A stretch of DNA of 64,000 nucleotides from Rhizorhapis sp. SPR117 (lineage in GTDB: Bacteria; Pseudomonadota; Alphaproteobacteria; Sphingomonadales; Sphingomonadaceae): the NCBI RefSeq assembly GCF_021742065.1, contig NZ_JAKKIE010000009.1:1-64000 (forward strand), read 5' to 3'. This document shows positions 38,149 through 47,800 of the stretch, piece after piece. The position numbers and the translations under genes are program-made. The notes beneath the pieces are model-generated. The model was not told the origin of the DNA, searched no databases, and saw nothing but the letters and a program-made list of their open reading frames with translations. Positions within the stretch are counted from its first letter, which is position 1. Each line of letters opens with the position of its first letter.

Positions 38149-38817
38149 TTATCGGCAATAGGTTCCTTTGCCGCCCATATCGAAATGGAAATGGTCGCGA
38201 TGGGCGGCATTATAGTCCGGGCTGAGCACGGTACGGAATCGCTTGCAGGCGCTATCATGAATGACGCGCAGGAATTGCCGCGCACGATCGTCCCCCTGCC
38301 AGCCGTCCTTGACACTGATCCTGCGCCCATCCGCCAGTATGAAGGCCGACACATCCACCGCGTTGCTGTGTGCGTGTTCCGACAGATTACCAGACATATT
38401 GCCGTTCATATTGCGGCAGGCATAGGTGCCATAGGTCTCGATGCGCACAAGCTCGCTGCCCAGAATAAACCGCGCCGCCGGCTGCGCCCCATAGCGCGCC
38501 CAGCCGACGAATTTCTCCGCGAGCGGACATGTCATTGCGCCCAGATTTGAGACCGGCGTCCCGATGTCGAGCAGCTTGACGCTGTTGATCGCATTGCACC
38601 CGCCGCCAAAATATCGATCCGGCAAGGGCGTGAAACTGATCCCCGTGCGCCGAAGATCAGCCAGACACTGGCGCGCCTGGGCAGATGTGGGTGCATGCGA
38701 AGTGGGCAGCCCGGATCGCCGATCAGGTCCCGATCCGCATCCCGCCAACAGCAGGATCAGCGCAAACAGCGCTCCATTTCTGATTCCCCGTTTTCTGATT
38801 CTTCGGCCCCGGATCAT
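38149..38817 (-). CDS. Extensin-like family lipoprotein
   Basis: A 222-residue protein with a lipoprotein signal (basic start, then ALFALILLLAGC, lipobox cysteine at residue 27). The body matches the extensin-like C-terminal domain family, with C-N and metal-site-like motifs such as LSEHAHSNAVDVSAF and HRDHFHFDMG. The SEHAxxxAxD and HxxHFH patterns resemble D-Ala-D-Ala carboxypeptidase/peptidoglycan metallopeptidase zinc sites, so a cell-wall role is plausible. Conserved cysteines (CRNM, CPLAEK, CKRF) may form disulfides. Function is not established for this family as far as I know. Confidence 0.85.
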   Translation of the reverse strand: MIRGRRIRKRGIRNGALFALILLLAGCGSGPDRRSGLPTSHAPTSAQARQCLADLRRTGISFTPLPDRYFGGGCNAINSVKLLDIGTPVSNLGAMTCPLAEKFVGWARYGAQPAARFILGSELVRIETYGTYACRNMNGNMSGNLSEHAHSNAVDVSAFILADGRRISVKDGWQGDDRARQFLRVIHDSACKRFRTVLSPDYNAAHRDHFHFDMGGKGTYCR

Positions 38818-39017
38818 CCCTGAAACTCATATCGCAATCATGCTTTCCATATAACCATGGCCGCATGAATATGAGGCAACATATCGTGGATAAACGGATA
38901 TTTAGCAAGTTCGTTCAGCCATCGAGGATGCTCCAGTACCGGCGGGCGACTCCTGCAAGGGTAGCTCCGGTCTCGCTTGACAATCTTTCCTCCGCCTCTA
39001 TGAGCGTCGGCGGGCCA

Positions 39018-39062
39018 CGCTGTCCCAACGCAGCGCGTGCTCTCTGTGAGGAGAGACTGAAC
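39018..39062 (+). ncRNA. serC leader (serC RNA motif-like tandem hairpins)
   Basis: Two tandem hairpins lie directly before serC: CGCTG/CAGCG at 39018-39035 and CTCTC/GAGAG at 39040-39055. The 3' arm of the second contains the serC ribosome-binding site GGAGAG, so folding would hide it. A conserved leader called the serC motif is known upstream of serC-serA operons in Alphaproteobacteria. Position and architecture fit, but I match by shape and not by covariance model. It could regulate translation in response to serine or a related signal. Confidence 0.5.
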
Positions 39063-40220
39063 ATGAATGACGTTACCCGCACCGCGGAAGCCGTTGCGCT
39101 TCCTGCAAAACCCGCCACAAAACCAGCACGCCCTTATTTCTCATCGGGTCCCTGCGCCAAGCCGCCCGGCTGGGCCGCTGAAAAGCTCGCCACCGATTCG
39201 CTGGGCCGCTCGCACCGTTCGAAAATCGGCAAGACCCGCCTGCAATATTGCATCGACCTGATGCGCGAACTGCTGCGTCTGCCCGATACGCATCGCATCG
39301 GCATTGTGCCGGGATCCGATACCGGCGCTTTTGAAATGGCGATGTGGACGATGCTGGGCACGCGTCCTGTCACCACGCTGGCATGGGAAAGCTTTGGCGA
39401 AGGCTGGGTGACGGATGCCGCCAAACAGCTCAAGATCGACCCAACCATCATCCGCGCCGATTATGGCCAGCTCCCCGACCTGAATGCGGTCGACTGGTCG
39501 AATGACGTGCTGTTTACCTGGAACGGCACCACGTCTGGCGTGCGCGTGCCCAATGCCGACTGGATTCCGGCAGACCGCGAAGGCCTGTCCTTCGCCGACG
39601 CGACCAGCGCGGTGTTCGCTTATGATATCGACTGGAGCAAGATCGACGTCGCCACCTTCTCCTGGCAAAAGGTACTGGGCGGCGAAGGCGCGCATGGCGT
39701 GCTGATCCTTGGCCCTCGCGCGGTCGAGCGGCTTGAAACCTACACCCCCGCCTGGCCGCTGCCCAAGGTGTTCCGTCTGGTTTCCAAGGGCAAGCTTGCT
39801 GAGGGCGTGTTCAAGGGCGAAACCATTAATACCCCCTCGATGCTGGCCGTTGAAGACGCGATCTTCGCGCTTGAATGGGGCAAATCGATTGGTGGCGCGC
39901 AAGGAATGATCGCGCGCAGCGATGCCAATGCCGCGGCATTGGACAAGATCGTGGCGGAGCGCGACTGGCTGGGTCATCTGGCCGCCGATTCCGCCAGCCG
40001 GTCAAAGACCAGCGTGTGTCTGACCGTCAAGGGCGCCGACGAAGCCTTTATCAAGAACTTCGCCGGTCTGCTTGAAAAGGAAGGCGCGGCCTTTGACATC
40101 GCCGGATACCGCGATGCCCCTCCGGGCCTGCGCATCTGGTGTGGCGCGACCGTCGATACTGCCGACATCGAAGCGCTTGGTCCCTGGCTCGACTGGGCCT
40201 GGGCCGCAGCGCGCGGTTAA
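39063..40220 (+). CDS. serC: Phosphoserine aminotransferase
   Basis: A 385-residue PLP enzyme that converts 3-phosphohydroxypyruvate to phosphoserine with glutamate, the second step of serine synthesis. The sequence (PYFSSGPCAKPPGW; IVPGSDTGAFEMAMW; TWNGTTSGVRVPN) matches the alphaproteobacterial/archaeal SerC subgroup. The PLP lysine is in TFSWQKVLGGEGAHG. The ATG at 39063 follows a GGAGAG site; a longer open frame to 38865 has no site and unlike composition. First gene of serC-serA, with a gene-less palindromic repeat in the spacer. Confidence 0.95.
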   Translation: MNDVTRTAEAVALPAKPATKPARPYFSSGPCAKPPGWAAEKLATDSLGRSHRSKIGKTRLQYCIDLMRELLRLPDTHRIGIVPGSDTGAFEMAMWTMLGTRPVTTLAWESFGEGWVTDAAKQLKIDPTIIRADYGQLPDLNAVDWSNDVLFTWNGTTSGVRVPNADWIPADREGLSFADATSAVFAYDIDWSKIDVATFSWQKVLGGEGAHGVLILGPRAVERLETYTPAWPLPKVFRLVSKGKLAEGVFKGETINTPSMLAVEDAIFALEWGKSIGGAQGMIARSDANAAALDKIVAERDWLGHLAADSASRSKTSVCLTVKGADEAFIKNFAGLLEKEGAAFDIAGYRDAPPGLRIWCGATVDTADIEALGPWLDWAWAAARG

Positions 40221-40227
40221 TTAATAG

Positions 40228-40327
40228 CCCTCCCCCCTTCAGGGGAGAGGGTTGGGAGAGGGGCCTGTAACCGGCTCTTTCCTGACCCTCCCCCTCTCCC
40301 CGGCCCTCTCCCCTGAAGGGGAGAGGG
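40228..40327. repeat. Inverted pair of GGGGAGGG-type palindromes (gene-less)
   Basis: The left arm (40228-40263) has a CCCTCCCC..GGGGAGAGGG hairpin followed by TTGGGAGAGGGG. The right arm (40286-40327) is the same unit in reverse, with CCCTGAAGGGG at its core. The arms are about 22 bases apart. The unit belongs to the same family as the repeats flanking the DUF559 gene 1.6 kb downstream, but here nothing is enclosed. It fills the serC-serA spacer and ends about 18 bases before serA. Confidence 0.8.
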
Positions 40328-40345
40328 AGAGAAAGGACAATCAAA

Positions 40346-41926
40346 ATGCCAAAAGTTCTCATTTCCGATCAGATGGACCCCAAGGCCGCCGAAATCTTCC
40401 GTGCGCGCGGCGTCGAAGTTGATGAAATCACTGGCCTCAGCAAAGACGAGCTGATCAAGATCATCGGACAATATGATGGCCTCGCCATCCGTTCCGCAAC
40501 GAAGGTTACCGCCGACGTACTGGAAGCCGCGACCAACCTGAAGGTGGTGGGCCGCGCCGGAATAGGGGTCGACAATGTGGATATCCCCGCGGCTTCGGCC
40601 AAGGGCGTCGTCGTGATGAACACGCCTTTCGGCAACTCGATCACCACCGCCGAACATGCCATCGCCCTGATGTTCGCGCTCGCCCGTCAGTTGCCGGAAG
40701 CCGACACATCGACCCAGGCGGGCAAGTGGGAAAAGAACCGCTTCATGGGGGTCGAACTGACGTCCAAGACGCTGGGCCTGATCGGCGCGGGCAATATTGG
40801 CTCGATCGTCGCCGACCGTGCGCTCGGCCTCAAAATGAAGGTCGTTGCCTTCGATCCCTTCCTTACGCCTGAACGCGCCGTTGAAATGGGCGTGGAGAAA
40901 GTGTCGCTGGAGGACCTGCTCGCACGCGCCGACTTCATCACGCTGCATACCCCGCTGACCGATCAGACGCGCAATATTCTCAGCCGTGAAAACCTCGCCA
41001 AAGCCAAGCCGGGTGTCCGGATCATCAATTGCGCGCGCGGCGGCCTGATTGACGAAACAGCGTTAAAGGAAGGCCTTGATAGCGGCCATATCGGCGGTGC
41101 GGCGCTCGACGTGTTTGTCAGCGAACCGGCCAAGGAAAGCCCGCTTTTCGGCACGCCCAATTTCGTCTCTACCCCGCACCTTGGCGCATCCACCAACGAA
41201 GCGCAGGTCAATGTCGCCATTCAGGTCGCCGAGCAACTGTCCGACTATCTGCTGTCGGGCGGCGTCACCAATGCGCTCAACATGCCCAGCCTGTCGGCCG
41301 AAGAAGCGCCCAAGCTGCGTCCCTATATGGAACTGGCCGAAAAACTGGGTTCGCTCGTCGGTCAGTTGGGCGGTGAAAATATTCAGGGCCTGTCCATCGA
41401 AACAGAAGGCCATGCCGCCGAACTGAATCAAAAGCCTATCACTGCTGCGGTTCTTGCCGGGTTGATGCGTATCTATTCCGATACAGTCAACATGGTGAAC
41501 GCGCCTTATCTGGCCAAGGAGCGCGGCCTTGACGTGCGCGAGGTGCGTCACGATCGCGAAGGTGATTACCAGACGCTGCTGCGCGTCACCGTCACCACCG
41601 CCAGCGGTGAACGCTCGGTTGCGGGCACGCTGTTCGGGCACAAGGCGCCCCGTTTGGTTGAACTGTTCGGCATCAAGGTAGAGGCCGACTTGAAAGGCAC
41701 CATGCTCTATATCGTCAATGAGGATGTTCCCGGCTTCATCGGCCGTGTGGGTTCAACCCTGGGCGAAGCCAGCGTCAACATAGGCACGTTCCACCTAGGC
41801 CGCCGCAATATGGGCGGCGAAGCGATCCTCTTGCTTTCCGTCGATCAAGAAGTGCCCGAACCCGTCATGTGGGCGATCTGCAATCTGGAAGGTGTCAAAA
41901 CCGTCAAGCAGTTGCACTTCGTTTGA
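40346..41926 (+). CDS. serA: D-3-phosphoglycerate dehydrogenase
   Basis: A 526-residue NAD-dependent enzyme, the first committed step of serine synthesis from 3-phosphoglycerate. The substrate domain starts KVLISDQMDPKAAEIF. The nucleotide-binding fold is LIGAGNIGSIVADRAL and the catalytic histidine sits in TPHLGASTNEA. The long C-terminal part has the intervening domain (ELAEKLGSLVGQLGG) and a final ACT domain (MLYIVNEDVPGFIGRVG), the type-1 architecture of actinobacteria and alphaproteobacteria. AAAGGAC precedes the ATG, just beyond the palindromic repeat. It is transcribed with serC. Confidence 0.96.
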   Translation: MPKVLISDQMDPKAAEIFRARGVEVDEITGLSKDELIKIIGQYDGLAIRSATKVTADVLEAATNLKVVGRAGIGVDNVDIPAASAKGVVVMNTPFGNSITTAEHAIALMFALARQLPEADTSTQAGKWEKNRFMGVELTSKTLGLIGAGNIGSIVADRALGLKMKVVAFDPFLTPERAVEMGVEKVSLEDLLARADFITLHTPLTDQTRNILSRENLAKAKPGVRIINCARGGLIDETALKEGLDSGHIGGAALDVFVSEPAKESPLFGTPNFVSTPHLGASTNEAQVNVAIQVAEQLSDYLLSGGVTNALNMPSLSAEEAPKLRPYMELAEKLGSLVGQLGGENIQGLSIETEGHAAELNQKPITAAVLAGLMRIYSDTVNMVNAPYLAKERGLDVREVRHDREGDYQTLLRVTVTTASGERSVAGTLFGHKAPRLVELFGIKVEADLKGTMLYIVNEDVPGFIGRVGSTLGEASVNIGTFHLGRRNMGGEAILLLSVDQEVPEPVMWAICNLEGVKTVKQLHFV

Positions 41927-41932
41927 ATAAAG

Positions 41933-41966
41933 CCCTCCCCCTCGGGGGGAGGGTTGGGAGAGGGGG
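41933..41966 (+). repeat. Left palindromic repeat of the DUF559 cassette
   Basis: A CCCTCCCCCTCGGGGGGAGG hairpin followed by TTGGGAGAGGGGG. It begins seven bases after the serA stop. Its 3' edge GAGAGGGGG lies six bases before the DUF559 ATG and is the only candidate ribosome-binding site for that gene. It is the mirror of the repeat at 42316. Confidence 0.85.
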
Positions 41967-41972
41967 ACAGCG

Positions 41973-42365
41973 ATGCGTCTTGAACCAACGCTGAAGGAAC
42001 GTGCAAAACAAATGCGCGCCAACCCGACGCGCCCCGAACTCAACCTTTGGCTCGAACTCCGCGCCAACCGATTCGAAAATCAGCAATTCACGCGTCAAAC
42101 GATCATCGCCCCATATATTGTCGATTTTGCTTCAAAAGCTGTAAAGCTTATCATTGAGGTTGACGGGGATACACATTCCGACAAGACGCGCTATGACGCG
42201 GACCGGACCAAATTTCTTGAGTCACTGGGATATCGGATGATCCGTTTCACTAATCATGAGGTGCTGATGAATATGGAGGGAGTGCTGACCGCGATAGCCG
42301 AAGCGTTAAACGCTTCCCCCCTCTCCCCAACCCTCCCCCCGAGGGGGGAGGGAGAAACGCCATGA
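41973..42365 (+). CDS. DUF559 endonuclease-like protein (Vsr/PDDEXK fold)
   Basis: A 130-residue DUF559 protein, a family related in fold to the very-short-patch repair endonuclease Vsr. The core is intact: Glu22 in TRPELNLWLELR, Asp51 in YIVDFASK, Glu62-Val-Asp64 in IIEVDGDTH, His68 and RYDADRTKFLESLGY. These are the expected metal-binding and catalytic positions, so nuclease activity is plausible but unproven for the family. The last residues ([16 protein letters not shown]) are encoded by the right-hand palindromic repeat. Its TGA overlaps the ATG of hisZ. Placed between serA and hisZ, it interrupts otherwise housekeeping order and is best read as a cassette inserted together with the repeats. 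Confidence 0.88.
   Translation: MRLEPTLKERAKQMRANPTRPELNLWLELRANRFENQQFTRQTIIAPYIVDFASKAVKLIIEVDGDTHSDKTRYDADRTKFLESLGYRMIRFTNHEVLMNMEGVLTAIAEALNASPLSPTLPPRGEGETP
42316..42352 (-). repeat. Right palindromic repeat of the DUF559 cassette
   Basis: The near-exact inverse of the repeat at 41933, with a few indels in the C/G runs: CCCCTCTCCCCAACC, then CCCTCCCCCCGAGGGGGGAG. It lies inside the 3' end of the DUF559 gene and stops ten bases before hisZ. Its GGAGG is the best candidate ribosome-binding site of hisZ. Confidence 0.85.
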
Positions 42366-43492
42366 CCAGGATTCCGCCCGGACTGCTCCCAGAGGGGTTG
42401 AGCGACCGTCTGCCGCCGCAAGCAGAAGCGTCTGCACGCCTCGTCCGCCATGTCCTCGATACAGTATCGAGCCATGGCTATCAGCGGGTCATGCCGCCAC
42501 TGGCCGAATTTGAACAGAACCTCGTCGCCCGCCTGCAGTCCGCACGAGCGCAGGATTTGCTGCGCGTTGTCGATCCGGTATCGCAACGCATGCTGGCGCT
42601 CCGCCCCGACATGACGGCGCAGGTCGGCCGCATCGCCGCGACACGCCTGGCGTCGGCCGCGCGACCGTTGCGTCTGTGCTATGCCGGGCCAGTCATTAAA
42701 TTGCGCGCTAATCAGCTTCGCCCGGAACGCGAAAGTATGCAGGTCGGCGCTGAACTGGTCGGTACGGACAACATCGCTGCCGCTGTAGAGATCGTCAGCA
42801 TCGCGATCGAGGCGCTGGAGATTGCGGGCGTTTCCGACATCACCGTCGATTTTACGCTGCCAGACCTCATCGATACCTTGGCGCGGGAGGAATTCCCGCT
42901 GACCAGTGACGAAATACCCGCTGTCCGTACTGCCCTGGATTCAAAGGATGCCGGCGCATTGGCAGCGCTTGGCGCTGGTCCGGCTGCTTATCTGCCGCTT
43001 ATTGAAGCCACAGGCTCCTTCCATGCCGCAATGAACCGCTTGGAAGCACTCGACGCGAGCGGCGCGCTCAAAAGCCGCATTGCAGGCCTGCGCGCCATTG
43101 CGAAACCGATCCATGATGACATCACCCTGACGCTCGACCCAACCGAGCGCCACAGCTTTGAATATCAAACATGGTTTGGCTTTTCGCTCTTTGCCGGGGG
43201 GTTTGTCGGCGAAATCGGACGCGGCGGCACCTATATGATCGCGCACCCGGACGGCACATCGGAACCCGCCATCGGCTTTTCGCTCTATCCCGACCCGCTG
43301 ATCGATGCGGGTCTGGGCGGGAAAGACTGCGCACGACTATTCCTGCCAATGGGTCATGACCCGGCCCGCGCGGCAGAGTTACGCAAGGCGGGCTGGCGCA
43401 CCATAGCCGCATTGTCGGAAAGCGACGATGCGGTCGCGCTTGGCTGCTCACATAGTTTGAATGGCGATACGCCGATAGAATTGAGGAACTGA
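42362..43492 (+). CDS. hisZ: ATP phosphoribosyltransferase regulatory subunit
   Basis: A 376-residue paralogue of histidyl-tRNA synthetase without the anticodon-binding domain. The class II-like core shows [43 protein letters not shown] and [10 protein letters not shown]. HisZ does not charge tRNA; it binds short HisG to form the active, histidine-sensitive first enzyme of histidine synthesis. The window also holds a short-form hisG at 56132, which requires it. The ATG overlaps the DUF559 stop, and the ribosome-binding site is provided by the palindromic repeat. purA follows two bases after the stop. Confidence 0.94.
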   Translation: MTRIPPGLLPEGLSDRLPPQAEASARLVRHVLDTVSSHGYQRVMPPLAEFEQNLVARLQSARAQDLLRVVDPVSQRMLALRPDMTAQVGRIAATRLASAARPLRLCYAGPVIKLRANQLRPERESMQVGAELVGTDNIAAAVEIVSIAIEALEIAGVSDITVDFTLPDLIDTLAREEFPLTSDEIPAVRTALDSKDAGALAALGAGPAAYLPLIEATGSFHAAMNRLEALDASGALKSRIAGLRAIAKPIHDDITLTLDPTERHSFEYQTWFGFSLFAGGFVGEIGRGGTYMIAHPDGTSEPAIGFSLYPDPLIDAGLGGKDCARLFLPMGHDPARAAELRKAGWRTIAALSESDDAVALGCSHSLNGDTPIELRN

Positions 43493-43494
43493 AC

Positions 43495-44784
43495 TTGGCC
43501 AATGTAACGGTTATCGGCGCGCAATGGGGCGATGAAGGCAAAGGCAAGATTGTCGACTGGCTCGCCGAGCGCGCCGATTGCGTCGTGCGTTTTCAGGGCG
43601 GGCACAATGCCGGTCATACGCTTGTCGTTGGCGACAAAACATACAAGCTGGCACTGCTGCCCTCCGGCGTCGTGCGTGGCACATTGTCGATGATCGGCAA
43701 TGGCGTCGTGTTCGATCCGTGGCATTTCCGTGACGAGGTTACAAAGATTGCCGAACAGGGCATCGAGGTAACACCCGATGTGTTGCAGGTGGCCGAAACA
43801 GCGCCGCTTATTCTGCCCATCCATCGCGATCTCGACGCGATGCGTGAAGATGCGAGCGGCGCGGGCAAAATCGGCACCACGCGTCGGGGCATCGGCCCCG
43901 CCTATGAAGACAAGGTGGGTCGCCGCGCCATCCGCATTTGCGATCTGGCGCATCTTGACGATCTGGGGCCGCAGCTCGATCGGCTGTGCGCGCATCATGA
44001 CGCGCTGCGCGCCGGCTTTGGCGAGCCGCCGGTGGATCGTAACGCGTTGATGGCACAACTTCGTGACATTGCGCCCTTCGTCCTGCCCTTTGCCAAGCCC
44101 GTCTGGCTGGCGCTCAACGAAGCACGCAGGCGCGGCGACCGTATATTGTTCGAAGGCGCGCAGGGCGTGCTGCTCGACGTCGATCATGGCACCTATCCGT
44201 TCGTCACATCGTCCAACACGGTGGCGGGCACGGCATCATCCGGATCGGGGCTTGGTCCACGCGGCGCAGGCTTTGTGCTGGGAATCGTAAAGGCCTATAC
44301 AACCCGAGTAGGCTCCGGCCCGTTTCCCACCGAACAGGATAATGAAATCGGCGAGTTGCTTGGCACGCGCGGTCATGAATTCGGCGTCAATACCGGACGC
44401 AAGCGGCGGTGCGGCTGGTTCGACGCAGTGCTGGTGCGCCAGTCTGCGGCGGTGAGCGGTATCAACGGCATCGCATTGACAAAGGTCGATATCCTGGATG
44501 GCATGGACGAAATCAAGATCTGCACCGGCTATCGCCTTGGTGGCAAAATCTATGACTATCTACCGCCCCACCCCCAGGATCAGGCTAACGTAGAGGCCAT
44601 TTATGAAACGATCGAGGGTTGGAGCGAAACCACTGCAGGCGCGCGCAGTTGGGCCGAACTTCCCGCGCAGGCGATCAAGTATATCCGCCGTATCGAGGAA
44701 CTGATCCAATGCCCCGTAACGCTTGTGTCCACATCGCCGCAGCGCGACGACACCATTCTGGTGCATGATCCGTTCGCCGATTGA
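43495..44784 (+). CDS. purA: Adenylosuccinate synthetase
   Basis: A 429-residue GTP-dependent enzyme that joins IMP and aspartate to adenylosuccinate, the first step to AMP. Motifs are [16 protein letters not shown] at the N-terminus, [45 protein letters not shown] and the C-terminal TSPQRDDTI. It starts at a TTG (43495) with GAGGA upstream, inside the last codons of hisZ; the next ATG would remove the P-loop. It shares a transcript with hisZ. Confidence 0.96.
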   Translation: MANVTVIGAQWGDEGKGKIVDWLAERADCVVRFQGGHNAGHTLVVGDKTYKLALLPSGVVRGTLSMIGNGVVFDPWHFRDEVTKIAEQGIEVTPDVLQVAETAPLILPIHRDLDAMREDASGAGKIGTTRRGIGPAYEDKVGRRAIRICDLAHLDDLGPQLDRLCAHHDALRAGFGEPPVDRNALMAQLRDIAPFVLPFAKPVWLALNEARRRGDRILFEGAQGVLLDVDHGTYPFVTSSNTVAGTASSGSGLGPRGAGFVLGIVKAYTTRVGSGPFPTEQDNEIGELLGTRGHEFGVNTGRKRRCGWFDAVLVRQSAAVSGINGIALTKVDILDGMDEIKICTGYRLGGKIYDYLPPHPQDQANVEAIYETIEGWSETTAGARSWAELPAQAIKYIRRIEELIQCPVTLVSTSPQRDDTILVHDPFAD

Positions 44785-44819
44785 GGCAAATCGAGCTAGT
44801 TTCCTGATAACTATGCCCT

Positions 44820-47800
44820 TTACTCCGCCGCCAGTAGTTCCTCTGCCCCGCCCAGATCGACCGACACCAGTCTGCTCACGCCTTTTTCAATCATGGTGAC
44901 GCCGAACAGGCGATGCATGCGGCTCATGGTGACGGCGTTGTGGGTGACGATCAGGTAACGGGTGCGGGTGTCCTGCACCATTTTGTCGAGCAGATCGCAG
45001 AAGCGTTCGACGTTGGCGTCATCCAATGGCGCATCGACCTCATCCAATACGCAGATCGGGGCTGGATTGGTGAGGAACAGGCCGAAGATCAGGGCAATGG
45101 CGGTCAGCGCTTGTTCCCCGCCGGACAGCAGCGTCAGGGTGGACAGTTTCTTGCCCGGCGGCTGGGCCATGATCTCAAGGCCAGCCTCCAGCGGATCGTC
45201 GCTGTCGACGAGTTTCAGATGCGCCTGACCGCCATTGAACAGGGCAGTGAAGAGGCGCTGGAAATGGCCGTCCACTGCCTCAAAAGCTGTCAATAACCGG
45301 GCGCGGCCTTCCCGGTTCAGGCTGCCTATGGAACCGCGCAGGCGGTGGATGGCCTGGATCAGCTCATCGCTTTCGGCGCGGCTTTTCGTCTGGCTTTCCT
45401 CCAGTTCGGCAAGTTCCTGCGCAGCGACGAGATTGACCGGACCGATGCGTTCGCGGTCCTGCGTGAGTTTTTCCAGCGTTTCGGATTCCTGTGCTGCGTC
45501 GCGGACATCGGCGCTGTCAAAGCCGAGTTTTTCGGGTAGAACCGGTGCTGGACATTCGAAGCGTTCGCCCGAAATGCGTCCCATTTCGATGCGGCGCTGT
45601 TCCTGATTTTCTGCGCGGGCAATCGCTCCTGCACGCGCCTCTCGCGCGGCGGCGAGCGCTTCGCCGGTTTGGGCGTGGCGGGTTTCGGCCTGGCGGAGGA
45701 TATCCTCGGCGGCGCGTTCGCCGGCCTGACAAGCCTCTGCGGTTTCCAGCAGGGCGTGGCTGCTTTCATCAAGTGCGGCGATGGCACGGGCCACCGCTTC
45801 GGGTTTGCCATCAAGGGCTTCACGCTGTTCCGCGATGTCGGTGGCGCGGCGGCTCATGTCCTCCATACGACGGCTGGCCTCGCCTGCACGTGCCCGCCAG
45901 CTTTTGATTTCGGACTGAGCGGCGGTCAGGCGGTCCCGGTCCGCGCCCAATGCGCGATCGGTCATGGCCTGTTCGGCCTGAAGCTGGCTGACGGCCAGTC
46001 GGGCTTTTTCGCTCGATTGCTGAAGCGTGGTGACAAGGTTGGCGGTTTCGCTGCCGTCGGGCAGGTTGGCGCTGGCGGTCTGGGCGGCTTCGAACTCGTT
46101 CTGTGCCGAGCGGTGATCGGTTGTGGCCTCGGCAAGACGTACTTGCAGTTCATCGCGCCGGCCCTTCAACCGGTCGAGCGCCAGCGCGGCTTCATCCGCG
46201 GCGCGCAGGGCATCGCGCAACATCTGGTCGGCGCGGTTGAGATCGGCGCGGCCAGAGGCAAGGGATTCATTGGCTGTTCGCGCCAGAGCTTCGGCGGAGG
46301 TGAGGCTGGCGGTAGCAGTATCCACCTGCATCGTCGTTGCGGGGCGCACGGCCTCTATGGCATCGAGGCGATTGAGGCGGATGAGGCGCTCTGCCGCCGC
46401 CGCGCCGCCTTCGATGGCGATATATCCGTCCCAGCGGCGCAACTGGCCGTCCAAAGTGACCAGGCGTTGACCAACGGCAAGGGCCTGGCCCGTATCGCCT
46501 TGCGCCACCAGAATTTGCGAGAGACGGCGGGCAAGTTCGCTCGGCGCAGTGACATGATCGGCCAGCGAGGTGCAATCGGCAGGGATAGCGGGATCGCCAT
46601 CCTCCCGCGCTGCACCGATCCAGTGGCGCTTACCCTCTGCGCCGATGGCGGCTTCCAGATCATCGCCTAAGGCAGCGGCGAGAGCGCGTTCATAGCCCGG
46701 AGCCGCCTTGATCCGGTCAAGCGCGCGGTTGCGGTTGCCGGACGTATCCACGGCCTTGCGGAGGGCCGCAGCCTCGCTGTCGAGGGCCGCGAGCGCAGCC
46801 TTGGCAGAAGACAGCGAAGATTCAGCGGCGGTCCGGGAATCTGCAGCAGCGATGCGGTCGCTTTCGGCCTGCGCGATGGCGGCTTCGGCCTGCGTGCGTT
46901 CGGCGCGGGCGCGGTCCTGAAGGTCCAGCGCGGCATCGCGCGCTTGTTCCAGCGGCGCGGCTTGCGCAAGGTCGGCGAGTTCCTGCTCAATGCGTTGCCG
47001 GTCGCGCGCGGTGCGGTCAAGGCGGGTTTGCGCTGCGTTGAGGGCGGCATGGGCAACGCGCAGTTCGGCTTGCTCACTCGCCTGTTTCGCCATCGCCTTG
47101 GCCAGATCGAGTTCGGCGTCACGGGCGGCGCTGTCGGCGCGGGCGATGCGAGCGTCGAAATCCGGACGGATGGATTCGGTTTCCTTGACGCGGGCGGCGA
47201 TCTGTTCGACCTCTGCGTTCAGTCGCTCAATGGCTTCGGCGGCGTCATGGGCAAGGGAGCCTTCACGAGCCTTGTCTTCGTCCAGCCTGACCGCCTGCGC
47301 CTCCAGATCGGTGCGGCGCTGGATCAGGGAAGCCTGCTCGCTGCGCAGAGAGGCAAGTTTGTGACCCGCTTCATTGGCGGCATCGCGCGCTTTTTGGGCT
47401 TCGGTGCGCCGGACGGCGAGCTGCTTGACGGCTTCGTTCTGGTAAGCGGCGGCAGCCTGTTGCGCCTCTTGCGCTTGCGTCACAAGCGTTTCGGCCCGTT
47501 TTGCTTCGTCGCGGGCAATTTCGGCGGCTTTGGCGGCATCCCGCCACCTGGCGTAGATCAGGCGCGCTTCGGCGATGTGGATCTGTTCGGTCAACCGGGT
47601 ATAGCGTTCGGCCGCCCTGGCCTGTCGCCGCAAGGCGCCGGCGCGACTTTCCATGTCGGCCAATATGTCATCGAGGCGGGCCAGATTGGTCTCGGTGGCG
47701 CGCAGTTTCTGTTCGGCATCCTTGCGGCGGACATGCAGCCCAGCGATCCCGGCGGCTTCCTCCAGCATCATGCGCCGTTCAGCGGGCTTGGCGGAAATGA

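Noticed and set aside
38865..39062. N-terminal extension of serC
   Set aside because: The region folds into the serC leader hairpins and is unlike any SerC N-terminus; ATG 39063 has a clear ribosome-binding site.
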